Source of the DNA: Hondaea fermentalgiana
Taxonomy: Eukaryota > Sar > Bigyra > Thraustochytrida > Thraustochytriidae
Direction of reading: 5' to 3'
Length of the DNA stretch: 61,982 bases
Assembly: GCA_014084085.1 (NCBI GenBank)
Contig: NPFB01000196.1
Span: 70,258 to 132,239 of the forward strand
Shown here: one piece after another, positions 36,311 through 46,874 of the stretch
How positions within the stretch are numbered: position 1 is the first letter of the stretch
How the letters are laid out: every line of letters starts with the position of its first letter
The notes under the pieces: generated by a model
The model's database searches: none
What the model was told of the DNA's origin: nothing
Seen by the model: the letters and a program-made list of their open reading frames with translations, nothing else
Translations under genes and position numbers: made by a program

Positions 36311-39300
36311 TTACTCGAATTCTTCTGCATTGCCACTTCGCTCATCATCCTCGTCCTGTTCCTTGTCTTCATTCTCGCTGTCGTCAACGTCGATGTCACT
36401 CGCATCATCTCCGTCGTTTTCTACTGCCGCCATGTTGAGCTTTTGCAAATTGGAAAGCTGGCTGCAGGAGAAGTCGATCTCAGGAAAGATGGACTCGTGT
36501 TCAGGAAGCTTTTTCACGTGGTTCTCGACTGTTTCACGTTGGTTGTTCGCACCCAAGCCTCCCATTTTATTCACACGACAGCCACCTTCGCTCGACTCGT
36601 TGACCTTTTTGCACCTGCTCTCGTGCTGATGAAAATCTTCCTCTCGCACTTTGCTACAGGTAGCGTCGCCACGATTGTCCTCATTTACATCGTCATCGTC
36701 ATCGTCGACATGGGGAACGTCTCCCTCGAGGCCGTTTTCTTCTTCTTCATCGTCATCAAAATAAAGCGGCGGTGGCTTCCGCCCAAATTCTGCCGTCTCG
36801 GGGCCGAGATCTTCTTCTATATCGTCGCTATTCAACATGTCGAGAGTCTCATCCTCCACAAGCAAACCAGCGGGTTGACCCTTTTGGCCGGGAGAATGCT
36901 GCGAAAAGGAATGCGTCTGAGGAGATGCGGGAATGCTGGGCGCAGCGGGGGACGCAGACTCAAAGTATTTCGTATCCATCTCGGAGACGACCGCCGGCAC
37001 GAACGGAACTGCTTCGTCCGTGGAGGGCAAGTCGCCCGACTCGAGAGAAGCCCATGAGACGCCTTCGAAAAAGGGGTGCTGCTGAAGCTCCCAAGCACCT
37101 TGAGATCCGAGCCGGTCCGCGGCAGACGTTTGAAGAAGGCCATAAATTAGATCCCAGGCAATTTCAGAAGCTGTGGCAGGCGCGCGTTCCTCTTCGGGTG
37201 GAAGCTTGCCCGAAAGGATGTTGTGAAAGATACGCTGAGGCGTCTCGTCATTGAAGGGCGGCATCCCAAAGAGCATCTCGTAGATGATAATTCCGAGCGA
37301 CCACCAATCACAGGCAAAACCATGACCAGTGCCCAAGAGGATCTCAGGAGCCATGTAGTCAGGAGTGCCGACCTGGCTGCGCATGAGTCGACGGCGCGTG
37401 GACGCTGCTGCATCGTCACGAGGGGTCGGAGGTACGTTCGAGGGAGGCTGGACAAGAGGTGACCTTGTCTCGCTGGCTTCAGCCCCTACGCGCGATTTTA
37501 GCAGCGCTGGTGTCGACGCAGCAAGTCGATGGCGCGTTTGAGCTGACGCAACTCCCTTGTTTTCAAAGTCGCGGGCTGGAGAAGAGGTCACCGAAAGTGA
37601 CGAGTCGCTTTGGTTTGGCGTAGCTACGTCCGCGACACTAGCATCGAGACCTTGCACAATGCCGATATGTGATAGGCCAAAGTCAGTGAGCTTGACGTGG
37701 CCATCGCGCCCAATCAGAATGTTATCTGGTTTTAGATCGCGATGGCACACGTTGAGGCGTTCATGAAGGTATTTGAGCGCAACGACAATTTCTGAAGCAT
37801 ACCAACGCACCGCACCTTCTGGAATAACGCCATACGTATTGAGTAAAGCGAGAATGTCTCCGCCCTGGACGAACTCCATGGCGAGAAACAGTCGTGTGCG
37901 CGTCTCAAAAGAGAAGAACAACTTGACGACAAAGGGACAGTCTGCACGCGCCATGACATTACGCTCTGCAACAATTCGAGCCGCCAAATTCTTACGTACG
38001 ACCTCGGCCTTGTCCATGACCTTGACTGCGTAGACGTCGCCGGTGCCCCTTTTGATGGCGAGGAAGACGCGACCGACGGAGCCACGCGAAATCACCTTTG
38101 TAAAGTCGAACTCCTTGGGCGAGGGTTTCTTTGGACGCTTCGGGATCTTTGACAGTTGCTGGCGACTTCGCGGAGTTTGTGCGCTCGCTGACTGCGCAAT
38201 CGCGGCGTCAAGCGCCTCGACGGCCAGAGCCTTCAGACTCCCGTAGGCCGGGGCCTTTCCGAGGCTGTCGAGAATAGAGGCAAGTCTCTCTTGTGCTTGG
38301 GCCAAGAGTCGCTGGCGATCGGCAGCTTCCAGTTCGTCTCCGGCGTCATCGGCACGCGCTCGAAGCAAGAGGTCGACACCCTCTGCAATTTGATCCAGCG
38401 CCGCGAAATATGCCTCGGAACTGAGATGTTCGCGCTCTTGCGACGAGCGCACTCGCGTTCTAGCGCGTTGCAGAGAGCTTTCCAAGCTCTCGAGACGACA
38501 TTCTCTGTATATATTCTTGTAGCTCTCGAGGCATGACTCAAAATGCGTTGCTGCTTGGGCCTTAGGAATCACTTCTTCACAGATGCGACAGCAAATGCCC
38601 CTTGGCCCAGGACTCGCGCGACTTGTCTTGGACTTTCTCGTAGAATGGGGGCGTTGCACTTTCACGTGATGGCGATGACGATGCGCAGAAGGGGTAGTCA
38701 TGACCATCTTCGGAGTTGCGGAGGCCTTGGATGGCGTAAAAGGAAGGGGAGAGCTCGTCGTATGACTTTGTTCGCCACGAGCGGGCGTCGTCGGGATGTT
38801 TTGGCTCAAAGGCGAGGCCACTTGCCTGAGGCAGGCGTCTTCAACGACAAGCGAGCCGCCCTGTTTCGCTTCAATTTGTTTTTGGAGAGTTCTCAAACGA
38901 TCTTGAAAGCCGAGAAGATCCCGTTCAAAGGCTTCTGCAATTCCAGCATCCGGTTCACCATTCGAAAGTTCGGTTTCAGAAAGAAGCATTCCTGAGCGCC
39001 GTTCCGTCACAAGGTTTGGTGACAATAATTTGCGAGCGCTACCGGGGGAACTGATGGGCGACGGCGGGGATGCGAGCGATACGCGGGAGGGTGTGAAAGG
39101 CTCAAAGTTGCAACTTGTACTGCACAGATTGCGTGGACTTTCATGCGCTTGAGCATGATCCTCGTCATTGAGCGCCTCAATTGCGAGCGCACGCCGCGAA
39201 TATGGCGAGATGGCAAAGAGAACAAGCGTGCAAAACTTGTTTTCAAAGGTGCGAAGATGTAAGAGTTCCTCAACAATATCAACAAGTTTGGCGTGATGTT

Positions 39301-39952
39301 GATCATCGTCTTCAAGCACGCTCGCATGAAGAAAGCGGTCTCCTAGATCAAGTATGCGCTCTCGCGCCTCATGGCGTTGTTCGAGGTCCACGGGCGACGG
39401 TGTGGTGGTCGCGGTGGTGGTTCTGTATGAGCTTGGTTTGGCGCTGGCACCGGAAGCCATGGTCTCGCGTAATTCGCAGAGAACCTTGCGAAGGCTTTGG
39501 TCAGCTCGTCTTTTGGCGCGTTCGCGCGCATCGTTGAGAATGTGCGCATCGCGCAAGATGTGTCGAAGGTCTTCGGGATCGCCCGTCACAAAGAGTCTGT
39601 CGGAACGTTGCTGCCGTCTCCTCACTGTGTGTACCTTCATTTTGGGCGTGGCTCCGCGAAGAAGGGCGCGTCCTGCGGGCGAGAGCTCCACGCCGTGGAG
39701 TCCGCCCGTCTTGCTCGTGCTACCGGGTGCCACGCCAAAATGAGATCTGCGACGCAAAATCGATGGCTCTGGTGATCCAAACCATGACGCCTGTTCAGAA
39801 AAGCCAAACTCGTGCGAATCTGGCGTACTGCAGTTTCCCTCGCGGGCATTTGCGCGAGGTTCGGGCGTACGCAGCGCCGCTGGGAGGTTAACCTCGGCAA
39901 GAAACGGTCGTTCGGGGAGGTCTCCATCCCTGTCTCCACGTGCGGCCTGCAT
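36311..39952 (-). CDS. IRE/MAST/Greatwall-type AGC protein kinase with C2HC finger, 1213 aa
   Basis: The kinase domain (about 610-1005) begins 'FDFTKVISRGSVGRVFLA' and has VAIK-type Lys in 'YAVKVMDKAE', HRDLKPDN (about 737), DFGLS and GTPDYMAPE (about 862). About 100 residues are inserted between DFG and the APE segment, as in Greatwall, MAST, Rim15 and plant IRE kinases. A finger 'CRICEEVIPKAQAATHFESC' (about 454-475) corresponds to the CxxC...H...C element of plant IRE/IREH1 kinases. The AGC tail is present ('VPFVPAVVSEMDTKYFE'), followed by a very acidic C-terminus. The N-terminal 450 residues are Ser/Thr/Pro-rich and probably a phosphorylation platform. Members control growth, cell-cycle and nutrient responses; the specific role here is unknown. 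Confidence 0.9.
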   Translation of the reverse strand: MQAARGDRDGDLPERPFLAEVNLPAALRTPEPRANAREGNCSTPDSHEFGFSEQASWFGSPEPSILRRRSHFGVAPGSTSKTGGLHGVELSPAGRALLRGATPKMKVHTVRRRQQRSDRLFVTGDPEDLRHILRDAHILNDARERAKRRADQSLRKVLCELRETMASGASAKPSSYRTTTATTTPSPVDLEQRHEARERILDLGDRFLHASVLEDDDQHHAKLVDIVEELLHLRTFENKFCTLVLFAISPYSRRALAIEALNDEDHAQAHESPRNLCSTSCNFEPFTPSRVSLASPPSPISSPGSARKLLSPNLVTERRSGMLLSETELSNGEPDAGIAEAFERDLLGFQDRLRTLQKQIEAKQGGSLVVEDACLRQVASPLSQNIPTTPARGEQSHTTSSPLPFTPSKASATPKMVMTTPSAHRHRHHVKVQRPHSTRKSKTSRASPGPRGICCRICEEVIPKAQAATHFESCLESYKNIYRECRLESLESSLQRARTRVRSSQEREHLSSEAYFAALDQIAEGVDLLLRARADDAGDELEAADRQRLLAQAQERLASILDSLGKAPAYGSLKALAVEALDAAIAQSASAQTPRSRQQLSKIPKRPKKPSPKEFDFTKVISRGSVGRVFLAIKRGTGDVYAVKVMDKAEVVRKNLAARIVAERNVMARADCPFVVKLFFSFETRTRLFLAMEFVQGGDILALLNTYGVIPEGAVRWYASEIVVALKYLHERLNVCHRDLKPDNILIGRDGHVKLTDFGLSHIGIVQGLDASVADVATPNQSDSSLSVTSSPARDFENKGVASAQTRHRLAASTPALLKSRVGAEASETRSPLVQPPSNVPPTPRDDAAASTRRRLMRSQVGTPDYMAPEILLGTGHGFACDWWSLGIIIYEMLFGMPPFNDETPQRIFHNILSGKLPPEEERAPATASEIAWDLIYGLLQTSAADRLGSQGAWELQQHPFFEGVSWASLESGDLPSTDEAVPFVPAVVSEMDTKYFESASPAAPSIPASPQTHSFSQHSPGQKGQPAGLLVEDETLDMLNSDDIEEDLGPETAEFGRKPPPLYFDDDEEEENGLEGDVPHVDDDDDDVNEDNRGDATCSKVREEDFHQHESRCKKVNESSEGGCRVNKMGGLGANNQRETVENHVKKLPEHESIFPEIDFSCSQLSNLQKLNMAAVENDGDDASDIDVDDSENEDKEQDEDDERSGNAEEFE

Positions 39953-40787
39953 CCGTGTTCTTTCTCCGTGCGGCTCGCGTGCGTCTCCTTCGCGCGCTTT
40001 CCTCGTCCGGCCCGCACTGGCGCCGCGTCGCGCCGCGCCGTCCTCGTCTCAGCGTCGCCGGCGCGCGCTCGCGGTCCGGCAAGCCCACTTTTGGCTCCAA
40101 TCCGAGCACGCGCACGTCCCGGCCGCGCCGCTCCCGGGCCAGCCGCGCGCGGGGCCTGGAGACGAAGGGCAGCGAGCGGCGCGCGTGCGTCTCGCCCGCG
40201 CGCTCCGCGTCCTCAAGCCCGCGCGCCTCGCCCCGACGCGCGCGGAGCCCGAGGCGGCCGCGTCCTGGCAAACGGCAAAACGAGTTCTGCGCGCTCACCA
40301 TCGCTCAACAACAACAACAACAAGAACAACAACTTGAAGAGCAACACGCGATGGCAACAAGCGAGCGATGGCAAACAGCAACCAACTGTCAAATCCAAAA
40401 TCTTGCCGGGAGCGGAGACGCGCGCCGAGCTCGACGCCACGCCGCGACGCCGTGCAACGTACGAGAGCAGACCCTCGCCCGGAGCCGCTCGCGAGCGTGC
40501 TGGTTCGCACAGACAGCGAGCGCGACCAAGAGCGAGTTGAACGGGTCGCTCGCTGGTGGTGGTGGTGGTGGTCATGGAGCGTGCGAACGCGCTGGCCGGG
40601 TGGTAGAGAGGCAAGCTGTGCTGCTCTACGTGGCGGACGAGGAATGCATCAGTAGCAGCAGCAGCAGCAGGAGCAGCAGCAGCAGCGTACGTGCATGCAG
40701 CTAGCACGCGTGAAAGCCCATTAGTCAAAGGATTCATTTCGATTCTGAGCGAGGTTGCGTCAGGAAAACGCAATCATCATAAACAAG
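39953..40787. promoter_or_regulatory. Divergent region between AGC kinase and PSTK
   Basis: 0.84 kb of GC-rich DNA with a CAACAA tract (about 40306-40335), a GGT run (40554-40572) and a CAG run (about 40650-40686). All frames here are repeat- or composition-driven. It should hold the promoters for both neighbours. Confidence 0.5.
40650..40686. repeat. CAG trinucleotide run in the PSTK leader
   Basis: About twelve AGC/CAG units with one GGA interruption lie roughly 100 bases upstream of the PSTK start codon. Confidence 0.9.
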
Positions 40788-41654
40788 ATGAACTCGAAGC
40801 AAAGGCCCGCGGTGATTGCCGTCACCGTTGGGCTTCCTGGAGCTGGAAAGTCAAGTCTCTGTCAGCGCATCGAAAACTATGCAAGAGTGTCTGGGCACAA
40901 GGACCGCGTCGTGCTCATCTCGTTTGATGATGAAGAGCAGAGTTTGTCGAGTGAGTGCAACAACAAAGAGACCTTGACAGACTTTGACACCGACATTTGG
41001 CACAAGGCCCGCGAGCGCGCGCTTGAGAAGGCAAAGCAGGCGCTCGCAGCAACAAATGATCCCATCGATGAATCTAGCAAGTCCATTCAAGTCTTGCTTG
41101 TTGACGATAACATGTATTATCAGAGCATGCGAGTTCCATTCCGTCAACTTGCCGAGCGCGTGGGCGCAGGGTATCTTGAGATTGCAGTAGACTGCGAGCT
41201 GGAGGAAGCAATGCGTCGTAATGCTCTGAGAGAATCTCCGCATCGTGTGCCAGCCGATGTCCTGCGTCGGATGGCGGGTCGACTTGAGCCGCCAACGCCA
41301 GGCCGTCGTTCGCTTCATGTTAAGAGCGACGATGACCTCGAGACTTTGTTTTGCGCCATGCGTGCTGCAAGCGCAGAGCCAGAGGTTAACCACGAAGCGT
41401 CCCGCGCTGCAGAAGCTGCGGCATCTCGTGCTTCTGTTAATGCAAGCGCGACGCACCAAAGAGAACTCCAGCTTCGCCGTATTGTAGGGGAATTCATAAA
41501 GAAGGTCCCGGCAACATCGAGGCGTGGCGCGGCCGCGCTTGCCGCTCAGGTCAAGAGCGAAATCGCTGTATCCGACACATTTGACGTTGAAGCCATGGCG
41601 GCGCTTCTGCAGCGTCGGTATCAAGAGTATTTATCATTCAACCCAGAGCTTTGA
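40788..41654 (+). CDS. pstk: O-phosphoseryl-tRNA(Sec) kinase (PSTK), 288 aa
   Basis: The P-loop 'GLPGAGKSSL' lies at 15-24. The PSTK signature follows: 'VLLVDDNMYYQSMRVPFRQL' with the conserved D-D-N-x-Y-Y-x-S-M-R, then 'DCELEEAMRRNALR' and 'RMAGRLEPPTP'. The enzyme phosphorylates Ser on Ser-tRNA(Sec), the step before conversion to selenocysteinyl-tRNA by SepSecS in the cytosol. Length fits the family (about 250-360 aa). The ATG at 40788 is used because the longer frame starts at a TTG. The C-terminal helical domain after about 200 is weakly conserved, as in the family. Presence implies that this organism reads some UGA codons as selenocysteine. Confidence 0.9.
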   Translation: MNSKQRPAVIAVTVGLPGAGKSSLCQRIENYARVSGHKDRVVLISFDDEEQSLSSECNNKETLTDFDTDIWHKARERALEKAKQALAATNDPIDESSKSIQVLLVDDNMYYQSMRVPFRQLAERVGAGYLEIAVDCELEEAMRRNALRESPHRVPADVLRRMAGRLEPPTPGRRSLHVKSDDDLETLFCAMRAASAEPEVNHEASRAAEAAASRASVNASATHQRELQLRRIVGEFIKKVPATSRRGAAALAAQVKSEIAVSDTFDVEAMAALLQRRYQEYLSFNPEL

Positions 41655-42443
41655 GGATCCGAATGATGACTGCACTTGGCAGTGGTAGTGGGCAGCGGCA
41701 GGCTAGCTGTCTTCATCTCATCCCTCCCCCCTGCCCTTCCTCTGTTATTTTTTCTTGCAATGCAGCCAGGCCGAGTGCTGCGGCAGCGGCATGCATCACG
41801 GAGTCGTTCCCGTCGCCTCCGTGTCTCCGGCTCTGTCGTCATCGCTGACCAAGTCTCTCCCTGAACTTCTAACAAGATGGTTGGCTATCAAGCCCACACT
41901 TCGGCACGCGCGACTGCGGCGCGTGTGCTGCATGCTGCAGCTGGGTTGTGGTTGAAGGACACGTGATAGAGGCAAGCTCATCTCGCATGGCTGGAGTACT
42001 TGCAATCTGTGTCGTGATCGGTTTGATCAGCAATGATGACCGCGCTGCTGCAGGCCTGGTGGGCTGTTTGATAAACAGCAGCTGCAGGTCCCGATTTCAA
42101 CCGTTGTTCTCGGGTCAAGCATCGAGTTTGGCCCCTGAGAGACAGTATAATGTTTCATTTTATAGCATCAAGAAAAGTAAAAGGGAAGACGTTTGCGATT
42201 GACAGTGAATGAACAGAGCGAGCGAGCGCGCGCAGGCTTCTCCAACGCCATTGCACGCCGTCGCGTGTGTATGCTTCGGTGGCGGGTCGCTGCCGCCAGC
42301 CAGTCACGACAGATGGTGGTGGCTGTGCTGCCAGCTGGTAGATTGAGCTGTGCGGTGCGGCAGTGAGGCGATGCAGAAGGTGCACGCGCCACATTGGCCA
42401 CATTGGGTGTATTTTAGATCTCTTGAAGCTGCGCACGCGCCAA

Positions 42444-42448
42444 CCAAT
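42444..42448 (+). promoter_or_regulatory. CCAAT box candidate for sulfatase 1
   Basis: CCAAT in the context CGCCAACCAATGCAG, about 190 bases upstream of the sulfatase start codon. Spacing and strand are suitable; there is no further proof. Confidence 0.25.
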
Positions 42449-42551
42449 GCAGTTGAAGCATTGTCTGTGTAGGCGTGGTCAGCAAGAGCAGAGGTGACTG
42501 TGTCTGCGACACCCCCCACTTTTCTGTTCAGAGCGAGCGAGAGAGTGCCGA

Positions 42552-42582
42552 CCAGTAGCAGCAGCAGCAGCAGCAGTAGCAG
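42552..42582. repeat. CAG trinucleotide run in the sulfatase 1 leader
   Basis: About ten CAG units with a TAG interruption, 57 bases upstream of the ATG. Confidence 0.9.
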
Positions 42583-42638
42583 CAAACTCGGATGACTCCC
42601 GGCAGCGAGGGGGTCACGAAGTCAGACAAACTGCAAGG

Positions 42639-44204
42639 ATGACAGACTCCGTGCGCAAGAACGACGGGGGAGGGCGCGCCCATGGCGGGCACAGCCGCGC
42701 AGCAATCCTGACTGCAGCGCTTCTCCTTTGCCACCACGCCTGCGATGTTGCTGGGGCGGTCGCGTGCAGCGAGACGGTCAAGCCAAATGTGCTCATCTTC
42801 TACACCGACGACCAAGGCTTCGGTGACCGTGAAAAGTACAATGGAGACATCCTGAGTATGCCAAACCTCGAGACTCTGGCAGAAAACGGCCTCGAGTTCA
42901 CGAATGGTCACTCTGCAGCCACCGTCTGCACGCCCTCGCGTTTTGCGATTCTGACGGGAGTCTATGCTTTCCGGCAAAACCCGAGCGGTGGAGCGGTGGA
43001 GTCTGACGCGACACCCATGGTCCCAGGTCACGCAACATTGGCCTCTCTTCTCAAGACCGTGGGATACCGCACGTACATGTCTGGCAAGTGGCATCTTGGC
43101 ATGGATATCCCCGAGGACAAGGAGAACGGCGAGATAAATGGAGGACCGGTAGACGTTGGTTTCGACGAGTTCTTTGGCATTCCAGCTTCGATGAACTACG
43201 GAAACCTGGCGTACATTCGTGACAGTACTTTCACCGAGCCTCCCGACGTGTACACGGCAAAAGACCTCTATGCGCAAAGCTCGTGCCCTACGAAGAAGAG
43301 GGGCAAGTTTTGCAAGACGTTTAGCTTGGAGTTTCCTTATTCCGACAGCAGTAAAGGCCATCCGATTTCGGTGGGGGCTTCTTTTCGGGCAGACTATTGC
43401 CTTTCAAACTTTACCTATGAGGCCATCCGGATGATTCAAGACCACATGACGTCGTACAGCGATCAGCCATTTTTCATGTACCTGTCGGTGACCGCGCCTC
43501 ACCTTCCGCATGCGCCACACCCGGACTTTGCGGGCAAGAACGAGTACGGTGCCTACGCAGACTTTTTGGAAGAGATTGACTTTCGTCTTGGGCAGGTTCT
43601 GCAAGCGCTCCAAGACCTTGGTATCCAGGACGAGACGCTTGTGATATACACAAGCGACAATGGGCCTGAGGAGAAGAAAGACTTTGTCAAGACAGGACTT
43701 TTGTCGACGTCCATTTACAAAGGCGAGAAACGAGACCTCTGGGAAGGTGGACACCGCGTCCCGTTTATCATGCAATGGCCGGATGGCATTGAGGCGGGCA
43801 CGACCTGGACTGAGGCTGTGAGCCAAGTCGATCTCTTTGCAACCCTTGCGGAAATGACGGGCGCTACGCTAGCATCGGACGAGGATGGTCGCGACAGTTT
43901 CAGCATTTGGCAGCCGATGTGCGACATTGCGTCTGCAAGCAATGTGAGGGAGGGCCAGCCTCTGGTAATTGAGGATGACAAGGCCAAGCTCGCGGTGGTC
44001 TGCGATGATATCAAGTTCAACTCCAAGAAGAAGAGTCGCCTGTACGATTTGCAAGAGCATCCGGAGGAGAACAAGAGCGCCAAAATCTGGGGCAAGCGTC
44101 GCAAGTTTGGCAAGGCCATGAAGAACATTTGGAAGGAAGTCCAGAGGAATGGTCATAGCGAGAGTACGCTTTGTCCTGACACGGATGCGTACAGAAACCT
44201 TTGA
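42639..44204 (+). CDS. Secreted type I sulfatase 1, 521 aa
   Basis: The formylglycine motif is 'CTPSRFAILTG' with Cys97 as the residue to be oxidised. Metal ligands lie in 'FYTDDQG' (Asp57, Asp58) and 'SDNGPE'. Other active-site blocks are 'SGKWHLGMDIPED', 'TAPHLPHAPHPDF' and 'WEGGHRVPF'. The N-terminus has a signal sequence (RAAILTAALLLCHHACDVAGAV) after a charged leader of about 18 residues; a shorter start is possible but no nearer ATG was found. Type I sulfatases hydrolyse sulfate esters, often of polysaccharides, in the secretory or extracellular space, and need a formylglycine-generating enzyme. The C-terminus ends 'HSESTLCPDTDAYRNL'. It is closely related to the second sulfatase at 47108. 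The substrate is unknown. Confidence 0.94.
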   Translation: MTDSVRKNDGGGRAHGGHSRAAILTAALLLCHHACDVAGAVACSETVKPNVLIFYTDDQGFGDREKYNGDILSMPNLETLAENGLEFTNGHSAATVCTPSRFAILTGVYAFRQNPSGGAVESDATPMVPGHATLASLLKTVGYRTYMSGKWHLGMDIPEDKENGEINGGPVDVGFDEFFGIPASMNYGNLAYIRDSTFTEPPDVYTAKDLYAQSSCPTKKRGKFCKTFSLEFPYSDSSKGHPISVGASFRADYCLSNFTYEAIRMIQDHMTSYSDQPFFMYLSVTAPHLPHAPHPDFAGKNEYGAYADFLEEIDFRLGQVLQALQDLGIQDETLVIYTSDNGPEEKKDFVKTGLLSTSIYKGEKRDLWEGGHRVPFIMQWPDGIEAGTTWTEAVSQVDLFATLAEMTGATLASDEDGRDSFSIWQPMCDIASASNVREGQPLVIEDDKAKLAVVCDDIKFNSKKKSRLYDLQEHPEENKSAKIWGKRRKFGKAMKNIWKEVQRNGHSESTLCPDTDAYRNL

Positions 44205-44344
44205 TGATGATGCTGAGAAACGACGAGAAACGAAAAAGTTCTTTGTTCCAGTGGCGGCCGCTTGTCGTTCCGAAGTTGGAGGTTTCGCAAGCTCATAGTA
44301 CCCGAAATCATTCTCCTTGATTCATCCATTTGGCATATAGGCAA

Positions 44345-44501
44345 GACGGGTCGTAGGTCGATCAATGTTCGTAAAATAAGTGTTCCCCAAGTGACGAAAT
44401 TAGAAGACCGGTCGCGTGGTCAATGTTCGTAAAAATAGTGTTCTTCAAGTGGCGAAATAAGAGGACTCGTCGGTGATCAATCATTGTGAATAGAGGTCAG
44501 G
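44345..44501. repeat. Degenerate tandem repeat, unit about 58-61 bases, 2.5 copies
   Basis: Units start near 44345, 44406 and 44464. The first two share TCAATGTTCGTAAAA, TAGTGTTC/AAGTGTTC, CAAGTG.CGAAAT and GA.CGGTCG; the third is truncated and diverged (GACTCGTCGGTGATCAATCATTG). It lies 140 bases after the sulfatase 1 stop. Confidence 0.8.
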
Positions 44502-45947
44502 CACGTCGATTCGTCCGACATGCTGAGGCACAGCAAAGCGCTACCTAGAGCTGGGAGAAAGCTAACTTCCGTCGGAGGATATCTGAACTGATCCGGGACA
44601 CGTCCGAGCAGTTCAGCTCCGACAGCAATTTCTTACCGACGACGCCACAGCCAACCTTGTGTCTGTCCTCACTTCGCTCGAGCAAGCCGCTGCCACCATG
44701 GCCGGTGACCCTGCCACTCATTCGCTGCCCCTGCCCCAACTACCTGCGTCGAGATAGATGGTCAATCTCGAGACTGTCCCGATCTCGTGACGCCCTCCCT
44801 CGCTCTCTGCAATCTCGTGTCTGTCCTTCATTTCCCCTCCTCTCCTGTCCGGCAGCTGGCAGTGGCCGCCACCGCGCCACTGCCACGTTGACAGTTGCCA
44901 TCGCTTCTCCGAGACCAAATGCCGTGTGTCTCCGGTTCGTGTGAGTCCCAGTGACACTTCGAGTCAAGCAAGGCCCAAGCAAGCCGCAAGCAAGCAAAAG
45001 CCAGGTCGCGTCCATCATAGGCAAGCAGCGGCAAATTGACCTCCTTGAGGCTCGCCCTCGCGGCGGTCGATGCGATGGTCTTGCGCTAGAGCAGCCAGCT
45101 GCAGAGCAGAGTACTCGTTCGCCCGCGATGGACGGCGTCAAGCGCCGCGACAGGCCCGACGGACCGACCGGTCCTCTTGGACTCCGCGTGTCCTCCGCGT
45201 AACGGCTCGCTGTGGCCAGCCAAACCGTGTGCAGGATGGTCACTTGATCGCTCGCAGGGGCATCGCTGCCGATCAACTGGACACCTTGCTGGCGCGGCGG
45301 CTTTCCGCGACGGCGCGCCAGCCTTCGCCGAGGCTTCCGAGAGCAGAGCACAGCCCCGGTCCGTGACGCGTGCAAGTAGCATTGTAGCAAGCTGCAGCAG
45401 GGCGAGCTGCAGCGATTCGCCTCCGAGCGCGGCCCAGCTCTTAGGGTTTCCACTAGCTACAGCTGAGAATAGCGCGAGGGGGCAGCATGCGCCCCCCGTA
45501 CATGCTTCATTTCTGCAGCCACGCGACGGAGGCCTGGAGCCGGCTGAAGAGCTAGTTAGATGGGTGTCCGGCCACGCGGGGGGGGGAATAATTCTAGCGG
45601 TTTACGAGCGAGCGAGCGAATGCGAGCAGGCGACGAGCGGCAGCGGCCAAGTCAGTCTTGACAGACAATTCGCGCCGCTGTTTTACATGTTTCTCTGTCA
45701 CTTCTTCTCGTCCATCCACCCACCACAAGCACACACACCTCCCACAGTCCGCACGCAGAGGACTGGCGCCGTGGTCGCCAGCGCCTCACTGTCGCTCGCA
45801 GTGATCCTAGTCGCAGTCGCCAATCCACGGCCATCCTTCCACCCATCCACCATTTGCCCCTCCGCGCAAGCTCTACAGCTGCGCCAGCACCCTGCCGTAC
45901 ATCTGGCGGTTGAATTAGCTTCCGCTGCTCCTGCCGGCAGCGGCAGC

Positions 45948-45963
45948 GATCGATCGATCGATC
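45948..45963. repeat. (GATC)4
   Basis: Four GATC units; a matching array lies about 930 bases further at 46875. Confidence 0.95.
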
Positions 45964-46379
45964 ACAACTGACCAAGCGCACGTGCGCTCCAGGCTACTTC
46001 CGGAGCCAGTATACCTCCAGCGCAAGTCGCCTCGCCAGCTCGAGATTCAGAGGCCGGCCGGGCGGCCAGAGCAGCCAGGCGCCGCCGTCTGCGTGCACAA
46101 TCTGCGACGCGGATCGACCCTGCCAGGCTTTCATGGGTGGTCCATTTTCATGCACGTTAGCCTTCTGCGGCTGCGACTGCCTGTTGGTGGTCATGGAGCA
46201 AGAAGGAAAACAAGAAAGAAGGAGAAAAAAAGAAAACAAGAAAAAAAAACAAGGAGGGAGGCAAGCAACATAGTAACGAGCAAAGCCCTGCGTGCCGGCT
46301 CAGCCGCGCGCGGGAGCGCGGAAGCAAAGCAAGCGAGCAACAGCAAGCGGCGGCGGGGCGTGCGCCGCGTCCCGCGCGG

Positions 46380-46479
46380 NNNNNNNNNNNNNNNNNNNNN
46401 NNNNNNNNNNNNNNNNNNNNNNNNNNNNNNNNNNNNNNNNNNNNNNNNNNNNNNNNNNNNNNNNNNNNNNNNNNNNNNN
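46380..46479. other. Scaffold gap (100 N)
   Basis: Exactly 100 N in extremely GC-rich DNA. No flank duplication is visible. Confidence 0.99.
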
Positions 46480-46874
46480 CGCCGCCGGTGCAGCCGGTCC
46501 CGGCGCGGCGGCGGTCCCGGGCCCTCTCCGGCGCCCCGGCGCGGGGCGCGTGCGGCTCGGAGGCGGCAGAGAGGGGGCCTGAGGGGGAAGAAAAGAAAGA
46601 AAGAGGACAGAAAAAGAGGGAAAAAAGAAGGGAAGAAGAAGGGGGAGAGAGAGAGAGAGGAGTTGAGAGTGTGCGGCCGAAAGAAGCCTGCGCGAAGAGA
46701 CGGTCTCGGGAGGTGGCGGGCCCCGCCGTTTCAGGTATAAGCCACTTGCGCGCGGCCGTGGCAAGTGGGGAAAGGGCGCGCGGCAAGTGCGGCAAACCGC
46801 ATGCGCGTGCGTGCGTGCAATGATGGCGCGCGGAGCACAGTCCGTCGAGTGGTCGAGTGAGTGTTTGTTTGATT

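Larger units (their letters stand above)
41655..42638. other. Intergenic region upstream of sulfatase 1
   Basis: 0.98 kb without a supportable gene. A CCAAT pentamer lies at 42444-42448, about 190 bases before the sulfatase ATG. A CAG run lies at about 42552-42582 in the probable leader. Confidence 0.5.

Noticed and set aside
42528..43361. 277-aa minus-strand frame over sulfatase 1 (and a 319-aa one at 47621-48580 over sulfatase 2)
   Set aside because: Both mirror the conserved sulfatase sequence, so their long open length follows from codon bias of the sense gene.
45177..46740. Long plus-strand frames in the region between the sulfatases
   Set aside because: Arg/Ser/Pro-rich, partly through N bases and purine tracts; no start context, domain or hydrophobic pattern.
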